Shown here: positions 1-9,380 of the stretch, piece by piece
How the letters are laid out: each line of letters opens with the position of its first letter
How positions within the stretch are numbered: position 1 is the first letter of the stretch
Assembly (NCBI GenBank): GCA_965226915.1
Contig: CBDDEJ010000005.1
Location: 1 to 64,000 of the forward strand
Source: Io17-Chloro-G2 sp965226915
GTDB lineage: Bacteria; Chloroflexota; Dehalococcoidia; Lucifugimonadales; UBA3495
Length of the DNA: 64,000 bases
Direction of reading: 5' to 3'
Notes under the pieces: generated by a model
Seen by the model: only the letters and a program-made list of their open reading frames with translations
Database searches by the model: none
Told to the model about the DNA's origin: nothing
Made by a program: the position numbers and the translations under genes

Positions 1-326
1 AGGGCAAGAAACAGGTGGCTGTGAGCTATGCAATTAGCAGTCTTCCAGCCACTGATGCCGATGCCAGGCGATTGTTGAGCCTTTCCCGTGGGCACTGGGG
101 CATCGAGAACCGCCACCACTGGGTACGGGATGTGACCTTCGACGAGGACCGCTCTCAGGTGCGCACTGGGGCCGCCCCACAGGTTCTGGCGGGCCTGCGG
201 AACCTGGTCATCAGCTTGGTACGTCGGGCTGGGCATTCCAACGTAGCCGCTGCCCTACGCCGCCACAATGCCCATCTCAGCGAAGCTTTCGACATGATGG
301 GCTTTACCTGCCAGGCAGGAGAATGA
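1..326 (+). CDS. ISAs1-family transposase, C-terminal fragment
   Basis: This is the C-terminal ~108 residues of a DDE transposase of the ISAs1 (H-repeat-associated) type, open from the window edge. The segment RGHWGIENRHHWVRDVTFDED is the usual C-terminal signature of the family and carries the last catalytic Glu region. The protein matches the end of the second copy on the minus strand at 24335-25006. The first ~270 residues lie outside the window, so I cannot tell whether this copy is functional or shares the frameshift of the second copy. Confidence 0.9.
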   Translation, partial: GKKQVAVSYAISSLPATDADARRLLSLSRGHWGIENRHHWVRDVTFDEDRSQVRTGAAPQVLAGLRNLVISLVRRAGHSNVAAALRRHNAHLSEAFDMMGFTCQAGE

Positions 327-339
327 AAAGGCCCTGCTA
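1..339 (+). mobile_element. ISAs1-family insertion sequence, right end only
   Basis: The window opens inside an ISAs1-family element. The coding frame up to 326 is the transposase C-terminus. The terminal repeat (gagaatgaaaaggccctgc, 321-339) is the same as one end of the copy at 24324-25598. The overlapping DNA is almost identical to that copy; the only amino-acid change I see is Cys for Tyr near the C-terminus. The left end lies outside the window, so intactness and target duplication cannot be judged. Confidence 0.9.
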
Positions 340-474
340 TATTACAGACTCTCTCCGACCACTCCTAGAGGATTATGATATGATAAATCATCCCGTGACG
401 TAATTCGTATCGCGACTAAATCACGGAAATTCAGCAGGCTTTTCTACACAGCTTTTGTACTAGGACGTCTCCCT

Positions 475-2160
475 TTGGCAGAACGAATCTTCATTGGTGT
501 CGCCTGGCCCTATGCCAATGGCCCGTTGCACTTGGGCCACTTGGCTGGTTGCTATCTGCCAGCAGATATCTTTGCCCGTTACCACCGGTTGAAGGGTAAT
601 CAAGTCTTGATGGTCTCGGGCAGCGACAGCCACGGCACCCCCATAACCATCCGCGCCGAGCAGGAAGGGATCGAGCCCAAGGACGTAGTGGACCGTTACC
701 ATGCTGTTTTTCTGGACAGTTGGGAGAGGATGGGCATCTCATTCGATCTGTTCACATCCACCCAAACCACCAACCACCGGGAAGTGGTCCAGAAAATCTT
801 TCGCTCATTGCTGGACCAGGGACATATATATATGGACAACATGCTGTTGGCTTACTGCCCCGATTGCGACCGGTATTTGGCTGATCGTTTCGTCGAGGGC
901 GTCTGCCCCCACTGCGGCGCCGACCGGGCCCGGGGCGACCAATGTGAGACCTGCGGCCGCACCCTTGACCCTCAAGACCTGGTGCAACCCCGGTGCGTTC
1001 TATCGGGAACTACGCCGGAGTTCCGGGAGTCGGAACACTTTTTCCTCAAGCTTTCAGCCTTTCAGGAGCCTCTTTTGGAATGGGTGCGCCAGCAAACCGG
1101 TTGGCGCCCCAACGTTCTCAACTTCACCCGGCGATTTCTGGAGGACGGCCTGCATGACCGGGCCATCTCACGAGACTTGAACTGGGGGATTGACCTGCCC
1201 GTCGAAGGGTACGAGGATAAACGGATCTACGTGTGGTTTGAGGCGGTTATCGGATACCTCTCGGCCGCCATAGAGTGGGCCAAAAACTCCGGCCAGGCCG
1301 ACGCCTGGGAGCCTTTCTGGAAAGACGAGTCCACCAAATCCTATTACTTCATAGGAAAGGACAATATACCTTTTCATACCATCATTTGGCCCGCGATGTT
1401 GATGGCCTACGGCGGGCTTAACTTGCCTTTCGACGTTCCCGCCAATGAGTTCCTGAGCTTGGAGAACAGAAAGTTTTCCACCAGCCAGAACTGGGCGGTT
1501 TGGGCGCCTGATTATCTGGACCGGTACGACCCCGATCCGTTGCGTTACCTACTCTCGATCAACATGCCCGAATCCGGCGACGCCGACTTTTCTTGGTCCG
1601 AATTCGTCCGCCGGAACAACGATGAATTGGTTGCCACTTATGGCAACCTGGTCAATCGGGTCCTGTCATTCACCTACAAAAACTTCGACGGCCAGGTGCC
1701 CGCTTCAGGGTCTATGGACGAGGCCGACCTGGCCATGATCGACACGGCTCGCTTGGCCATGGAGTCAGTTGGCCAGAGCATAAGCGACTGCCACTTTAAG
1801 GCTGGCATCGGCCACGCGTTTGGCCTGGCTCAGGCGGCCAACCGGTATTTGGACGCCAAAGCCCCGTGGAAGTCCATAAAGACTGACCGGGATGAAGCCG
1901 CCGCCACACTGCTTACCGCTATCAAGGTGATCAATTGTCTGAAGCTGATCCTCTCTCCCTTTATGCCATTCAGCGCCCAACAACTGCACGGGTTTCTCGG
2001 GTTTGACGGGCGCATCGAAGAACAGAGTTGGGACTTTGACGCATTGATCGACGCCATCAGGCCCGGTGGTCCTCTCAGAATGCCTGCTCCCCTTTACACC
2101 AAACTCGATACATCGGTTGCCGACATAGAATCACAGCGGCTGGGCGCTGAAGCGGTTTAG
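475..2160 (+). CDS. metG: Methionyl-tRNA synthetase
   Basis: Charges tRNA-Met with methionine in the cytoplasm (class I aminoacyl-tRNA synthetase, 561 aa). The HIGH-type motif is PLHLGHLAG (residues ~16-24). The KMSKS loop appears as RKFSTSQ (~residue 330), a variant known in several bacterial MetRS lineages. Between them is a zinc-knuckle insertion with four CxxC-type pairs (CPDC, CPHC, CETC and a final Cys, residues ~127-175), the long form with extra knuckles. A helical anticodon-binding domain follows, with no C-terminal EMAP/Trbp-like domain. The start is TTG; no ATG gives a sensible N-terminus before AERIFIGVAWPYANG. It is followed 8 nt downstream by the prenyltransferase and is probably co-transcribed with it. 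Confidence 0.96.
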   Translation: MAERIFIGVAWPYANGPLHLGHLAGCYLPADIFARYHRLKGNQVLMVSGSDSHGTPITIRAEQEGIEPKDVVDRYHAVFLDSWERMGISFDLFTSTQTTNHREVVQKIFRSLLDQGHIYMDNMLLAYCPDCDRYLADRFVEGVCPHCGADRARGDQCETCGRTLDPQDLVQPRCVLSGTTPEFRESEHFFLKLSAFQEPLLEWVRQQTGWRPNVLNFTRRFLEDGLHDRAISRDLNWGIDLPVEGYEDKRIYVWFEAVIGYLSAAIEWAKNSGQADAWEPFWKDESTKSYYFIGKDNIPFHTIIWPAMLMAYGGLNLPFDVPANEFLSLENRKFSTSQNWAVWAPDYLDRYDPDPLRYLLSINMPESGDADFSWSEFVRRNNDELVATYGNLVNRVLSFTYKNFDGQVPASGSMDEADLAMIDTARLAMESVGQSISDCHFKAGIGHAFGLAQAANRYLDAKAPWKSIKTDRDEAAATLLTAIKVINCLKLILSPFMPFSAQQLHGFLGFDGRIEEQSWDFDALIDAIRPGGPLRMPAPLYTKLDTSVADIESQRLGAEAV

Positions 2161-2168
2161 GGGGAGGC

Positions 2169-3152
2169 TTGGTGGAAGGGTTAGACCAGCGGACGGCGTC
2201 TATCTACGCCCCGATTCAACCTCTGCTTCATCAGGTTGACGAACGGCTGAACACACTCGCGCAAACCGACGCTCCCTACTTGGGTCCGCTGCTGGATTAC
2301 GTTTTGGCCAAGGGAGGCAAGCGCATCCGCCCAGCGGTGACGTTGCTTGCGGCCGGTTTTCATGGGGGAGACCCGGAAAATCCCGTGATCATGGCCAGCG
2401 CCATCGAATTGCTCCACCTGGCCACGTTGATCCACGATGACACGGTGGACAACTCGGACCTGCGCCGGGGGAAAGCCACCGTCACCAACCTTTGGGGTCC
2501 ACACGTAGCAGTGCTTTTTGGCGACTATGTCTTCGCCACCGCGGCCACATTTGTGTGCGACACCGGCAACGTGCGGGTGATCCGCCGGTTCTCGGAAACC
2601 ATCATGGACCTGGCCAGCGGCGAACTGGTGGAGTATTTCAACGCATTTGACTCCCAACAAGCGCGGGACGTTTACCACGACCGCATCTATCGAAAGACGG
2701 CGTCTCTGTTTTGCACGGCGGCCGAGACCGGAGCGGTGCTGGGGGGAGCTCCCGAGGCTCATGTGCAAACTCTGCGCGACTACGCTTACAAGATAGGAAT
2801 GGCGTATCAGATGGTTGACGATCTTTTGGATGTCCGTGGCGATTCCGATGCCTTGGGAAAGCCGGTGGGTAATGATCTGTTGCAAGGAGTGATGACGTTG
2901 CCGACCATCATGCTGATGGAGCGCTATCCCGACGACAACCCGATTCGCGAGTTGTTCAAAGACCGGGAGCCCGATGGAAGGGTAAGCCGCGCCCTTGAGA
3001 TGATCAACAATTCATCCATCGTGGACGACTGCTACGGAGTGATTCGGGAATACTGCGATGACGCGTGCCTAGCGCTGGAGTCGCTGCCAGACTGCGAATC
3101 GCGTAAGTCGCTGATGGTGTTGGCTGATTTCATCTGGGAGCGCAGCCACTAG
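2169..3152 (+). CDS. Polyprenyl diphosphate synthase (trans-isoprenyl)
   Basis: Condenses isopentenyl diphosphate units onto an allylic primer to make a long-chain polyprenyl diphosphate, likely the quinone side chain. About 326 aa, normal for the IspB/HepT/IspA superfamily. It carries the first Asp-rich motif (IHDDTVDNSD, ~residues 90-99), the second (MVDDLLD, ~217-223), and the KGGKRIRPA motif near residue 50. TTG at 2169 and GTG at 2172 are both possible; the Shine-Dalgarno ggggagg at 2161-2167 suits GTG better. The first Asp-rich motif has no bulky residues that would let me predict chain length. Octaprenyl versus heptaprenyl or nonaprenyl is unresolved. Confidence 0.93.
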   Translation: MVEGLDQRTASIYAPIQPLLHQVDERLNTLAQTDAPYLGPLLDYVLAKGGKRIRPAVTLLAAGFHGGDPENPVIMASAIELLHLATLIHDDTVDNSDLRRGKATVTNLWGPHVAVLFGDYVFATAATFVCDTGNVRVIRRFSETIMDLASGELVEYFNAFDSQQARDVYHDRIYRKTASLFCTAAETGAVLGGAPEAHVQTLRDYAYKIGMAYQMVDDLLDVRGDSDALGKPVGNDLLQGVMTLPTIMLMERYPDDNPIRELFKDREPDGRVSRALEMINNSSIVDDCYGVIREYCDDACLALESLPDCESRKSLMVLADFIWERSH

Positions 3153-3450
3153 AGCCTATATCGAATCGTCTGGCTAGGCTGGATCTGGGGTGCCGGTCCT
3201 TCGACAGGCTCAAGATGAGCGGCATTAGTTGACTGCATTTCTCTCGCGGAAAGTCGGAAGTTGAAGCCGGCAACTCAAACTAGCATCCTCCACTCATGGT
3301 GAGCCCTTCGGCGGAGTTTACCCTGAGCGAAGCCGAAGGACTCAGGACAGGCTTTTCGAACCACAGCCTCGGCTTAGAACCTGCTTAACTTAGAGAACAT
3401 TTCTGCCTGTATACACCTGACCCAGGCTGTCTAAACCACATAGATACGGC
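3153..3450. repeat. Intergenic region with REP-like palindromic elements
   Basis: About 300 bp without a gene, between convergent metG/prenyltransferase and ABC-F transcripts. It contains an element of the ccttcgacaggctca type (3198-3222). It also contains an imperfect relative whose ends CCTTCGGC (3305-3312) and GCCGAAGG (3332-3339) form an 8-bp stem. Such ccttcg...gagcgaag elements are common dispersed intergenic repeats. I see no promoter or coding potential. The hairpin could serve as a terminator for either gene, but there is no T-run. Confidence 0.6.
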
Positions 3451-5346
3451 CTATCCGCCCCACTTCTCCAACGTCCGCTCCAATTCAGACTCGGTTTCCT
3501 CGTATTCCTGCCCCAGGTTGGCCACGGCCGTTAAGTCTTGATCTTGGGCTGCCTGCTCCAACTCGCCTTCTATTTCAACCATTCGGCTTTCTAGTTTGGC
3601 GATGGCTTGAAGCAGAAGCTCTTCCGTCATTGGGTTAGGCCGGGAAGTCCTGCCGGAAGTCATGTTGGATTGTTTTAGATCGCTGGGCGATTTCCGGGGC
3701 GGCCGCGAATCTTCCCTGCCGGTGGCCTGTTTCGCCGGAGCGGATTGCGCCTCGACCCATTCCGGGAATGTGCCCCGGAATAACGTGACCGACCCTTGAC
3801 CCACCACCCATAGTTGCTCCGCCAACAGAGAGACGAAATGGCGGTCGTGGGACACCAATAATATGGTCCCGTTGTACCCCAACAGCACCTGTTCCAGGGC
3901 TTCCCGGCTTGGTATGTCGAAATGGGTTGTCGGTTCGTCCAGGATCAGCAAATTGGGCTCGGTGGTCATCAAACAAGCCAGCGCCAGCCTGCTGCGTTCT
4001 CCACCGCTGCAAGAACCAACTTGTTTAAAAACGTCCTCTCCCTGAAATAAGAAACGCGCCAGGTAGGAACGCGCCTCCCCAAAGGGCATGTTCTTTACGT
4101 CTAAGAGCGCGTCCAGAACCGTGGAGTCGTTGGGAAGGTCTTCGAGGCCTTGGCGGTAATAGCCCACGGAGACTTTATGGCCCAGTTCCACCGAGCCGCC
4201 CAATGCAGGGGTGAGGCCCAAGATGGTCTTGATGAATGTAGTCTTGCCAACGCCGTTGTCGCCGATCAGGGCGACGCGGGAGCCTCGTTCTAGTTTCAAA
4301 TCCGGCGCCACAGACAAAAGCCGGGTTTGGGTATCGCCCTCGATAAAACCCACGGCCAACCCGTGGGTGCTCAGAACCACCTGGCCGGTGCGTGAGGCGG
4401 ATAGGCCGGCGACCGATATCGCGGTGTCGTTTTCCGGGCGCCGCACCCGTTCCAGGCGGTTTAGCCGCGTTTCTCGTCCCCGGGCTTGCATTGCCCTTTG
4501 CCCGGCGCGGTACCGGCGAATGAACGCTTCTTCTTTGGCGATGTACTCCTGCTGTTGCTTGAACTCCAGCTGCTGGCGGCGGATCCGCTCCTCTTTCAAA
4601 TCCTGATAGGCGGCGTATCTACCGGGGAAGGTTTCCAGCCGGCCGTGGTCCAGCTCCCAAACTTGATTGATCGTCCGCTCCAGGAAATAACGGTCATGGG
4701 AAACCACCACCACGGCCGATGGGAGCTTATCCAAAAAGCCCTCCAACCAGGCCACGCCTTTAAGGTCTAAGTGGTTGGTGGGCTCGTCCAAAACAAGAAG
4801 GCCGGGCCGGCTCAAGAGGGCGCGGGCCAAAGCGGCGCGGGTTCTCTCCCCCCCGCTGGCCGATGATGACTGGGTTTCCAACGCCTCGGGGCCCAGGCCG
4901 AGGGCGTCCACCATTCGTTCCATGTCATTCTGGTAGGTATACCCGCCTAGGGCCTCATACTCCCTTAATTGGGTGGCGTAACGTTCTTCGGCCTGGGGGT
5001 GCTTGCCGTTGCCCGCCCGTTCCAGCTCCAAAGCGCTGGCTTCCATACCCTGCTCCAATGACAGCAGCCGGTGAAACGCTGCGGCGACCTCGTCATTTAG
5101 CGTGCTACCGTTGGATGGCTCCGGGTTCTGGGAAACGTATCCTACCTGAAGGCCGCGGGACCATTGCACCCGGCCGGCGTTGGGTTCAAGCTCTTTCACG
5201 ATGACCCGGAGCAGCGATGTCTTACCGCCGCCGTTGGGTCCGACGATGCCTATGCGGGCGCGCTCGTGGATGTCCAGGTTGAGGTTTTCAAAGATCAGGT
5301 CAGTGCCGTAGCTTACTGACAGGTCATAGGCCGATACCAGTGGCAT
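3451..5346 (-). CDS. ABC-F family ATP-binding protein (Uup/EttA-like)
   Basis: Soluble tandem ABC ATPase of the ABC-F class (631 aa), which acts on ribosomes (translation control or antibiotic target protection) rather than in transport. First cassette: GPNGGGKTS Walker A (~36-44), SGGERTRAALARAL signature, VLDEPTNHLD Walker B. Second cassette: GDNGVGKTTF (~362), SCSGGERSRLALA signature, ILDEPTTHFD. The two are joined by a charged linker rich in Arg and Gln, the P-site tRNA-interacting motif region of the family. A C-terminal coiled coil (last ~70 residues, rich in Glu and Leu) resembles Uup. No membrane segments. Start ATG, with aggaga about 13 nt upstream. Which subfamily (Uup, EttA, YheS or a resistance type) is not decidable by eye. 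Confidence 0.93.
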   Translation of the reverse strand: MPLVSAYDLSVSYGTDLIFENLNLDIHERARIGIVGPNGGGKTSLLRVIVKELEPNAGRVQWSRGLQVGYVSQNPEPSNGSTLNDEVAAAFHRLLSLEQGMEASALELERAGNGKHPQAEERYATQLREYEALGGYTYQNDMERMVDALGLGPEALETQSSSASGGERTRAALARALLSRPGLLVLDEPTNHLDLKGVAWLEGFLDKLPSAVVVVSHDRYFLERTINQVWELDHGRLETFPGRYAAYQDLKEERIRRQQLEFKQQQEYIAKEEAFIRRYRAGQRAMQARGRETRLNRLERVRRPENDTAISVAGLSASRTGQVVLSTHGLAVGFIEGDTQTRLLSVAPDLKLERGSRVALIGDNGVGKTTFIKTILGLTPALGGSVELGHKVSVGYYRQGLEDLPNDSTVLDALLDVKNMPFGEARSYLARFLFQGEDVFKQVGSCSGGERSRLALACLMTTEPNLLILDEPTTHFDIPSREALEQVLLGYNGTILLVSHDRHFVSLLAEQLWVVGQGSVTLFRGTFPEWVEAQSAPAKQATGREDSRPPRKSPSDLKQSNMTSGRTSRPNPMTEELLLQAIAKLESRMVEIEGELEQAAQDQDLTAVANLGQEYEETESELERTLEKWGG

Positions 5347-5370
5347 GTTGCCTTGGGTTCTCCTTTTGGT

Positions 5371-5410
5371 TGACTACCGATTAGATGACTACCGACTGGA
5401 TGACTACCGG
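5371..5410. repeat. Three 15-bp tandem repeats upstream of ABC-F gene
   Basis: Three consecutive units of tgactaccgR plus five variable bases (5371-5385, 5386-5400, 5401-5415). They lie 25-65 nt upstream of the ABC-F start on its leader side. The regular spacing could reflect a protein-binding array or simple slippage; nothing in the sequence decides between them. Confidence 0.6.
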
Positions 5411-5585
5411 TAGGCCGGAATGTCGTGCAACGGCGGGAGTCCACTCGGTGGTATGCTCTCTAAAATGGTAACGCCGGGCGTTGTGCCGTGTCCACTAAGC
5501 AACCGGCCAGCCTGATGCGGAAAGCCGGGTTTTTCTCGATTGAAAAATCCGATGAGACCGGTGGCGGCGGTTCCGCTCCCCGCCT

Positions 5586-7184
5586 TCATCTCTCCCAGAC
5601 GACCTTCCCGCCAACGATGGTCATCACCGGCCGTATTTTCGCCAGGTCAGCGCCTTCCAATTCGAATGGGTTCTTGTCGAGCAGGACTAGGTCGGCCAGC
5701 TTCCCGGTTTCTATGGTCCCTTTCTTGCGTTGGCTACCCTCGGACCTGGCTCCGGCCTCGGTATACATTGTTAGTGCTTCTCCAACTGTAACTTTCTGGG
5801 AGTCAGCCTCGCCTTCTTGCTGTCGAGGCGGGACCGCCGCGCCGGAACGGGCCGCCCGGGTAATCGCCGCATGGATAGCAGGCCACGGATTGGGGCTTGT
5901 CACGGGAGCGTCGGACGCAAAAGCTACGGGGATCTCAGCTTGCGCCAGGGCGCCCACGGGATATAGGTGAGCCAGCAGCCACGGTTCGACCCTTTTGTTG
6001 TATTCGTCTCCTTGCCAATAGATCAAACCCGGCTGGGTCACGACCGATCCGCCGGACCGCCGGACAAGTTCCACCAATTCGGGAGGACATTCGGCGCAGT
6101 GTTCGATACGATCCGGAGGCACGCCGGTGGGATGCGCTGCCTGCTCTGATTCAATGACTTGTGCCGCGGCTTCGACCGCCTCTTGCTCCACCGCGTGGAT
6201 GGCAACCGGGAAGCCGGCGCCATGGGCAATCGCCACCAATTCTCGAAGGGCGTTGATGTCAGGCCCCATTTTCCCAGTGGTGAGGGTGAGCATGATCTTG
6301 GCATGACCCAACCGCAGCCGCATGTCTCCTGATCCCCAGGTTAACCCAGATTGCTGAAATTCAGCCAGTTGGGAGGCGCCGGCCATCATCGTGACGCGGC
6401 AGGTTAAATGCTCCTGCTCTTTCAGTTGGTTGAAGGTTTGCCAGCGCTGCAAGCCGTTGGATGGACCGGCGTCCTGGACGGAGGTGATGCCGTATGCCAG
6501 CAATTCCCTGTTAAGCGATTCGACGCCCCGGTGGAATTCGCCGGGACTGCGGGTAGCTCCAAGCCGTTGGCGCAGGAATCCAGCCATCTCCAGAAGCAAC
6601 CCGGTGGGTTCTCCCGAAGCTGGATCCCTTTCTATGACGCCGTCCACCGGATCTGGTGTGTCCCGGTTGATGCCCGCCAGCTCCAGCCCTCGGCTGTTGA
6701 GCACGGAGGCGTGGCCGCTGCGGTGGTCCAGCCGCACCGGGCGGATAGTCGTTGCCGCGTCCAGGTCCCAGCGACTGGGATGACGGTTCTCGGGGAAGGC
6801 GCCGTCGTCGTAGCCGAATCCCCGCACCCACTCGCCCCGGGGCGTTGCGCCGGATTCTTTTTTGAGGACCTGCTGGAGTTGGCGTATCGATGATACAGAC
6901 GCGGGACCGCAATCGAGACCGCTAAGAGAAGCCGCCATGGCCAGGACGTGGCAGTGAGAGTCCACCATGCCCGGTATCAGCGCCATGTCTACACAGTCGA
7001 TCTTCCGGGCGCCGGGCCCGGCCAAAGCGGAGATTTGGGAGTTGCCGCCGACGGCGATGATGGTGTCTCCGGTTACCGCTACCGCCTCTTTTTGATCATG
7101 ACAATGCCCGGACCCTCGACCCTTTTTGGGGATGAGGACCCGGGCGTTCAGTAGCACCAGGTTGGCTTGGTTTCTATTGGCCAA
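5586..7184 (-). CDS. YtcJ-like amidohydrolase (amidohydrolase 3 family)
   Basis: Predicted metal-dependent hydrolase of the amidohydrolase superfamily (~532 aa), of the YtcJ/N-substituted formamide deformylase group. Substrate unknown. Metal-site features: VDSHCHV (first His pair), a Lys in the barrel (HAKIMLTLTTGKMG), FPVAIHAVEQ, RIEHCAEC, and the late Asp in AFASDAPVTSPNPW. A short beta-sandwich wraps around the barrel (LVLLNARVLI at the N-terminus, LADLVLLDKNPFE near the end). The frame is open upstream to 7304, but that would overlap the VOC gene and is Arg/Pro-rich. I place the start at TTG 7184, just before the conserved N-terminal strand. It follows the VOC gene by ~40 nt and may share its transcript. 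Confidence 0.85.
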   Translation of the reverse strand: MANRNQANLVLLNARVLIPKKGRGSGHCHDQKEAVAVTGDTIIAVGGNSQISALAGPGARKIDCVDMALIPGMVDSHCHVLAMAASLSGLDCGPASVSSIRQLQQVLKKESGATPRGEWVRGFGYDDGAFPENRHPSRWDLDAATTIRPVRLDHRSGHASVLNSRGLELAGINRDTPDPVDGVIERDPASGEPTGLLLEMAGFLRQRLGATRSPGEFHRGVESLNRELLAYGITSVQDAGPSNGLQRWQTFNQLKEQEHLTCRVTMMAGASQLAEFQQSGLTWGSGDMRLRLGHAKIMLTLTTGKMGPDINALRELVAIAHGAGFPVAIHAVEQEAVEAAAQVIESEQAAHPTGVPPDRIEHCAECPPELVELVRRSGGSVVTQPGLIYWQGDEYNKRVEPWLLAHLYPVGALAQAEIPVAFASDAPVTSPNPWPAIHAAITRAARSGAAVPPRQQEGEADSQKVTVGEALTMYTEAGARSEGSQRKKGTIETGKLADLVLLDKNPFELEGADLAKIRPVMTIVGGKVVWER

Positions 7185-7227
7185 AGCTGCCGGTCTGCTC
7201 CCACGGTGTTGTCCGTGGGGCGTTTTC

Positions 7228-7758
7228 CTAGCTGGTCTCGATGAGTCTGGCGCGCTCCATCTCCTCGCGCAAAGCGGGCACCGGGTCCGGGTCTTGGAAC
7301 ACAATGGGATCGGAGTAGTCCGGAGCGTGGCCGGTAGGATCGGTGATCCACACCGAAGCTTCCAAGGCGATGCCGTTGTTGTCGTGGAAGTAGATGGAAT
7401 GGATGACCTTGTGGTCGATCACCGTGGTCACTCCCACACCGGCCTTTTCCAAACGGTCTTGCAACTCCAGGAGTTCGTCTTCGGTCTCCAGGTCAAAGGA
7501 AAGGTGGTCGAACTGCAAGGGACCCCGGAACGGCTGTCCTGCCGGTTTGTAAAACCCGTTGTCATAGCCGGGCCATTCGAAGAACGCGATACAGCTATTT
7601 GGCCCCATCTCGAAAAAGTAGTGCCGCATAGGATAGCTGTCGGGCCGGTTGCCCAAGGTAGCCACCAAGGGCATGCCAAGCACGTCCCGGTAAAACCGAA
7701 CCGTGTTTTCCATGTCGTTGGTCACCAATGCCATGTGATTGATTGCTCTGAATTTCAT
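7228..7758 (-). CDS. VOC-superfamily (glyoxalase/extradiol dioxygenase-like) protein
   Basis: Small metalloenzyme of the vicinal oxygen chelate fold (176 aa). Two beta-alpha-beta-beta-beta modules are visible. The N-terminal module starts INHMALVTNDMENTVRFYRDVLG. The second contains FDHLSFDLETEDELLELQDRL, followed by SIYFHDNNGIALEASVW. Candidate metal ligands are His8, the His of FDHLSF and the Glu of ALEAS. Family members include glyoxalase I, fosfomycin resistance enzymes and ring-cleavage dioxygenases. The HDNNGI..E ending is typical of the generic VOC hydrolase/dioxygenase group. The neighbouring amidohydrolase suggests a catabolic role, but the substrate is unknown. Confidence 0.85.
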   Translation of the reverse strand: MKFRAINHMALVTNDMENTVRFYRDVLGMPLVATLGNRPDSYPMRHYFFEMGPNSCIAFFEWPGYDNGFYKPAGQPFRGPLQFDHLSFDLETEDELLELQDRLEKAGVGVTTVIDHKVIHSIYFHDNNGIALEASVWITDPTGHAPDYSDPIVFQDPDPVPALREEMERARLIETS

Positions 7759-7903
7759 ATTTGCTCCTCGCGGTCATTATTCGCGGCCCGTTTTATATCA
7801 AGATCGTCGCTGCTGGTATGCCCTGGTCAAAGTATTCTACACTATGGCTCCTCTCGCATCTTTCCGTCTAACCGGAGGGTTATTGTTGCGCATACAATAA
7901 TTT

Positions 7904-9345
7904 GAAACTGTTCAGAGTTGAGGGGAAGTGAGCAACCGGCGGCATTCCAGGAGGGGATTGAGACCTCTGGCCCGCCAGGTGCCAAAGAGGGATGCCAAGG
8001 TCATCTTGCTGTCGGCGCCCTGCCCTGAGCGGGTGCCGCCGCTGATCTTGCGACTGGTTACCAGATGCCGCAGGCTCCGCTCGGCGGCGTTGTTGTCTGA
8101 GGGCACGGCTGGGTCCGACACGAAGACAAACAGTTCCTTGATGAACCGTTCCATGCGCCGGCAGAGCTTGGCCTGAACCGCCAGGGGATCTTTAAGGAAA
8201 GGCCGCGCCAAGACCATTAGTTTCTCCTCCAGCATTAGCTGGGTGCGATGGCCTGGCTGGGCTCGGGGAAGGACCGAGGCCTTGGCCTCCGTGTAGACCT
8301 GGTGAACCGCCTCGGCCCACTGAGCCAGCCCAGCGTCTTCTGGGTACAACCCTTTCAGGTCATGGATATCCCGCAGCAGATGAGCCCAGCACCGTTGCTT
8401 CAGGCCCGGGTAGTGGTTATAGGCCGCGTAGAAATCACTGACCAACACTCCGCTGAAGGAGGAATCCAGCACCTCATCCACCACCCCCTTATCCCGACCC
8501 CGACGCAGGAAGTATCGTTCGCTGGGAGTGCTGAAGGTCCAAACATAGCCGTTGCTCCCGTCCTGGCGCCAGCCGGTTTCGTCGCCCTGCACCACGGGAC
8601 TGGCGCGGACTTGCTCGAGCACCTCTCGCACCGCCGTCTCAGCCTGACGGGCTACTCCATGGACGGCCTCGACGATGGCGCCAACACTCAGGTGCAACTG
8701 ATGGACGCTCTCCAGGTACCATTGCCAGGTATCATTGGATGATTCTTATGGGCAACCGTCCCTCCTCCCGCAGGGTCACCATCAGGCTTACCAGATTGAC
8801 CCCCAGGCGCTGCTGGCCCAGAACCACCCCCTGCAGGGCCTCTTTGGGCAGCCGGCGCCGCTGGCATACCGGACAGATGCGGGCTACCAGGGCGTGCTCG
8901 GTCACTTCTACCGGAGCCAGGTAGCTCAATGACTTCCCGAGTTCGCTGTACCCATCCGCCGTTCAGGTGAGTCCCGCAGTCGGGACAGACCGCCACGGCA
9001 TGCTCCACCCGCCGGGTAGGAGTCATGCGCTGGCGGGCGAAGCCATGGCGGCGCGGCTTTCTGGGCTCCTTTTTCTCCGGCGCTTGCCGGCTGGAGTGCG
9101 GCTGATTACCCGGCATCCCCGACGACCCGCGCCGGTTGGGATGGGATTCCAGAACCCCAATCCGCCTTTGCAAATCGGCAATGACTGCCCGCTGGCCGGC
9201 AATTATCTCCAGCAGAGTTTCGCCACTCGCCGCGTTCAGGTCTAGTTCAGTGTCCACCTCCCTGGTATGCCACAACTCCCCCGGCCATGCCAGCGCTTTT
9301 CCAACGGCTTTGAGCCAATTCACCTCATCAAGTCTGAACAGTTAC
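7904..9345 (-). mobile_element. IS66-family element, copy A (decayed)
   Basis: 1442-bp element with terminal inverted repeats (GAAACTGTTCAGAGTTGA at the left, GTAACTGTTCAGACTTGA read from the right). It is flanked by an 8-bp target duplication that has lost one match: aataattt (7896-7903) and aataactt (9346-9353). Compared with copy B, it carries a 13-bp tandem duplication (ccaggtaYcattg, ~8714-8740) and a 2-bp deletion (~8918-8924), exactly accounting for the 11-bp size difference. It lies between the VOC gene and marR and has not interrupted a recognisable gene. Confidence 0.93.
7912..9323 (-). pseudogene. IS66 transposase (TnpC-type), two frameshifts
   Basis: Remains of the single ~466-aa DDE transposase of this IS66 element. 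The N-terminal part (9323 down to ~8925) has the coiled-coil/leucine-zipper and the zinc-finger region (CPDCGTHLNGGW). The catalytic core (8697 down to 7912) has VVQGDETGW (first Asp), VSDFYAAYN (second Asp) and SDNNAAERSLR (Glu). The 2-bp deletion near 8920 and the 13-bp duplication near 8725 each shift the frame, so no full-length protein can be made. The intact ancestor can be rebuilt from copy B with its IS1380 insertion removed. Confidence 0.92.
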
Positions 9346-9380
9346 AATAACTTAGCATCAATTAGTTGTAATGTCAACAG

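Noticed and set aside
2181..2885. Long antisense ORF under the prenyltransferase gene
   Set aside because: A shadow of a well-supported gene, with no motifs or ribosome site; the same applies to similar long antisense frames elsewhere.
7904..9345. Composite transposon formed by the two IS66 copies
   Set aside because: Each copy has its own distinct target duplication and the 30 kb between them is mostly ordinary chromosomal genes.
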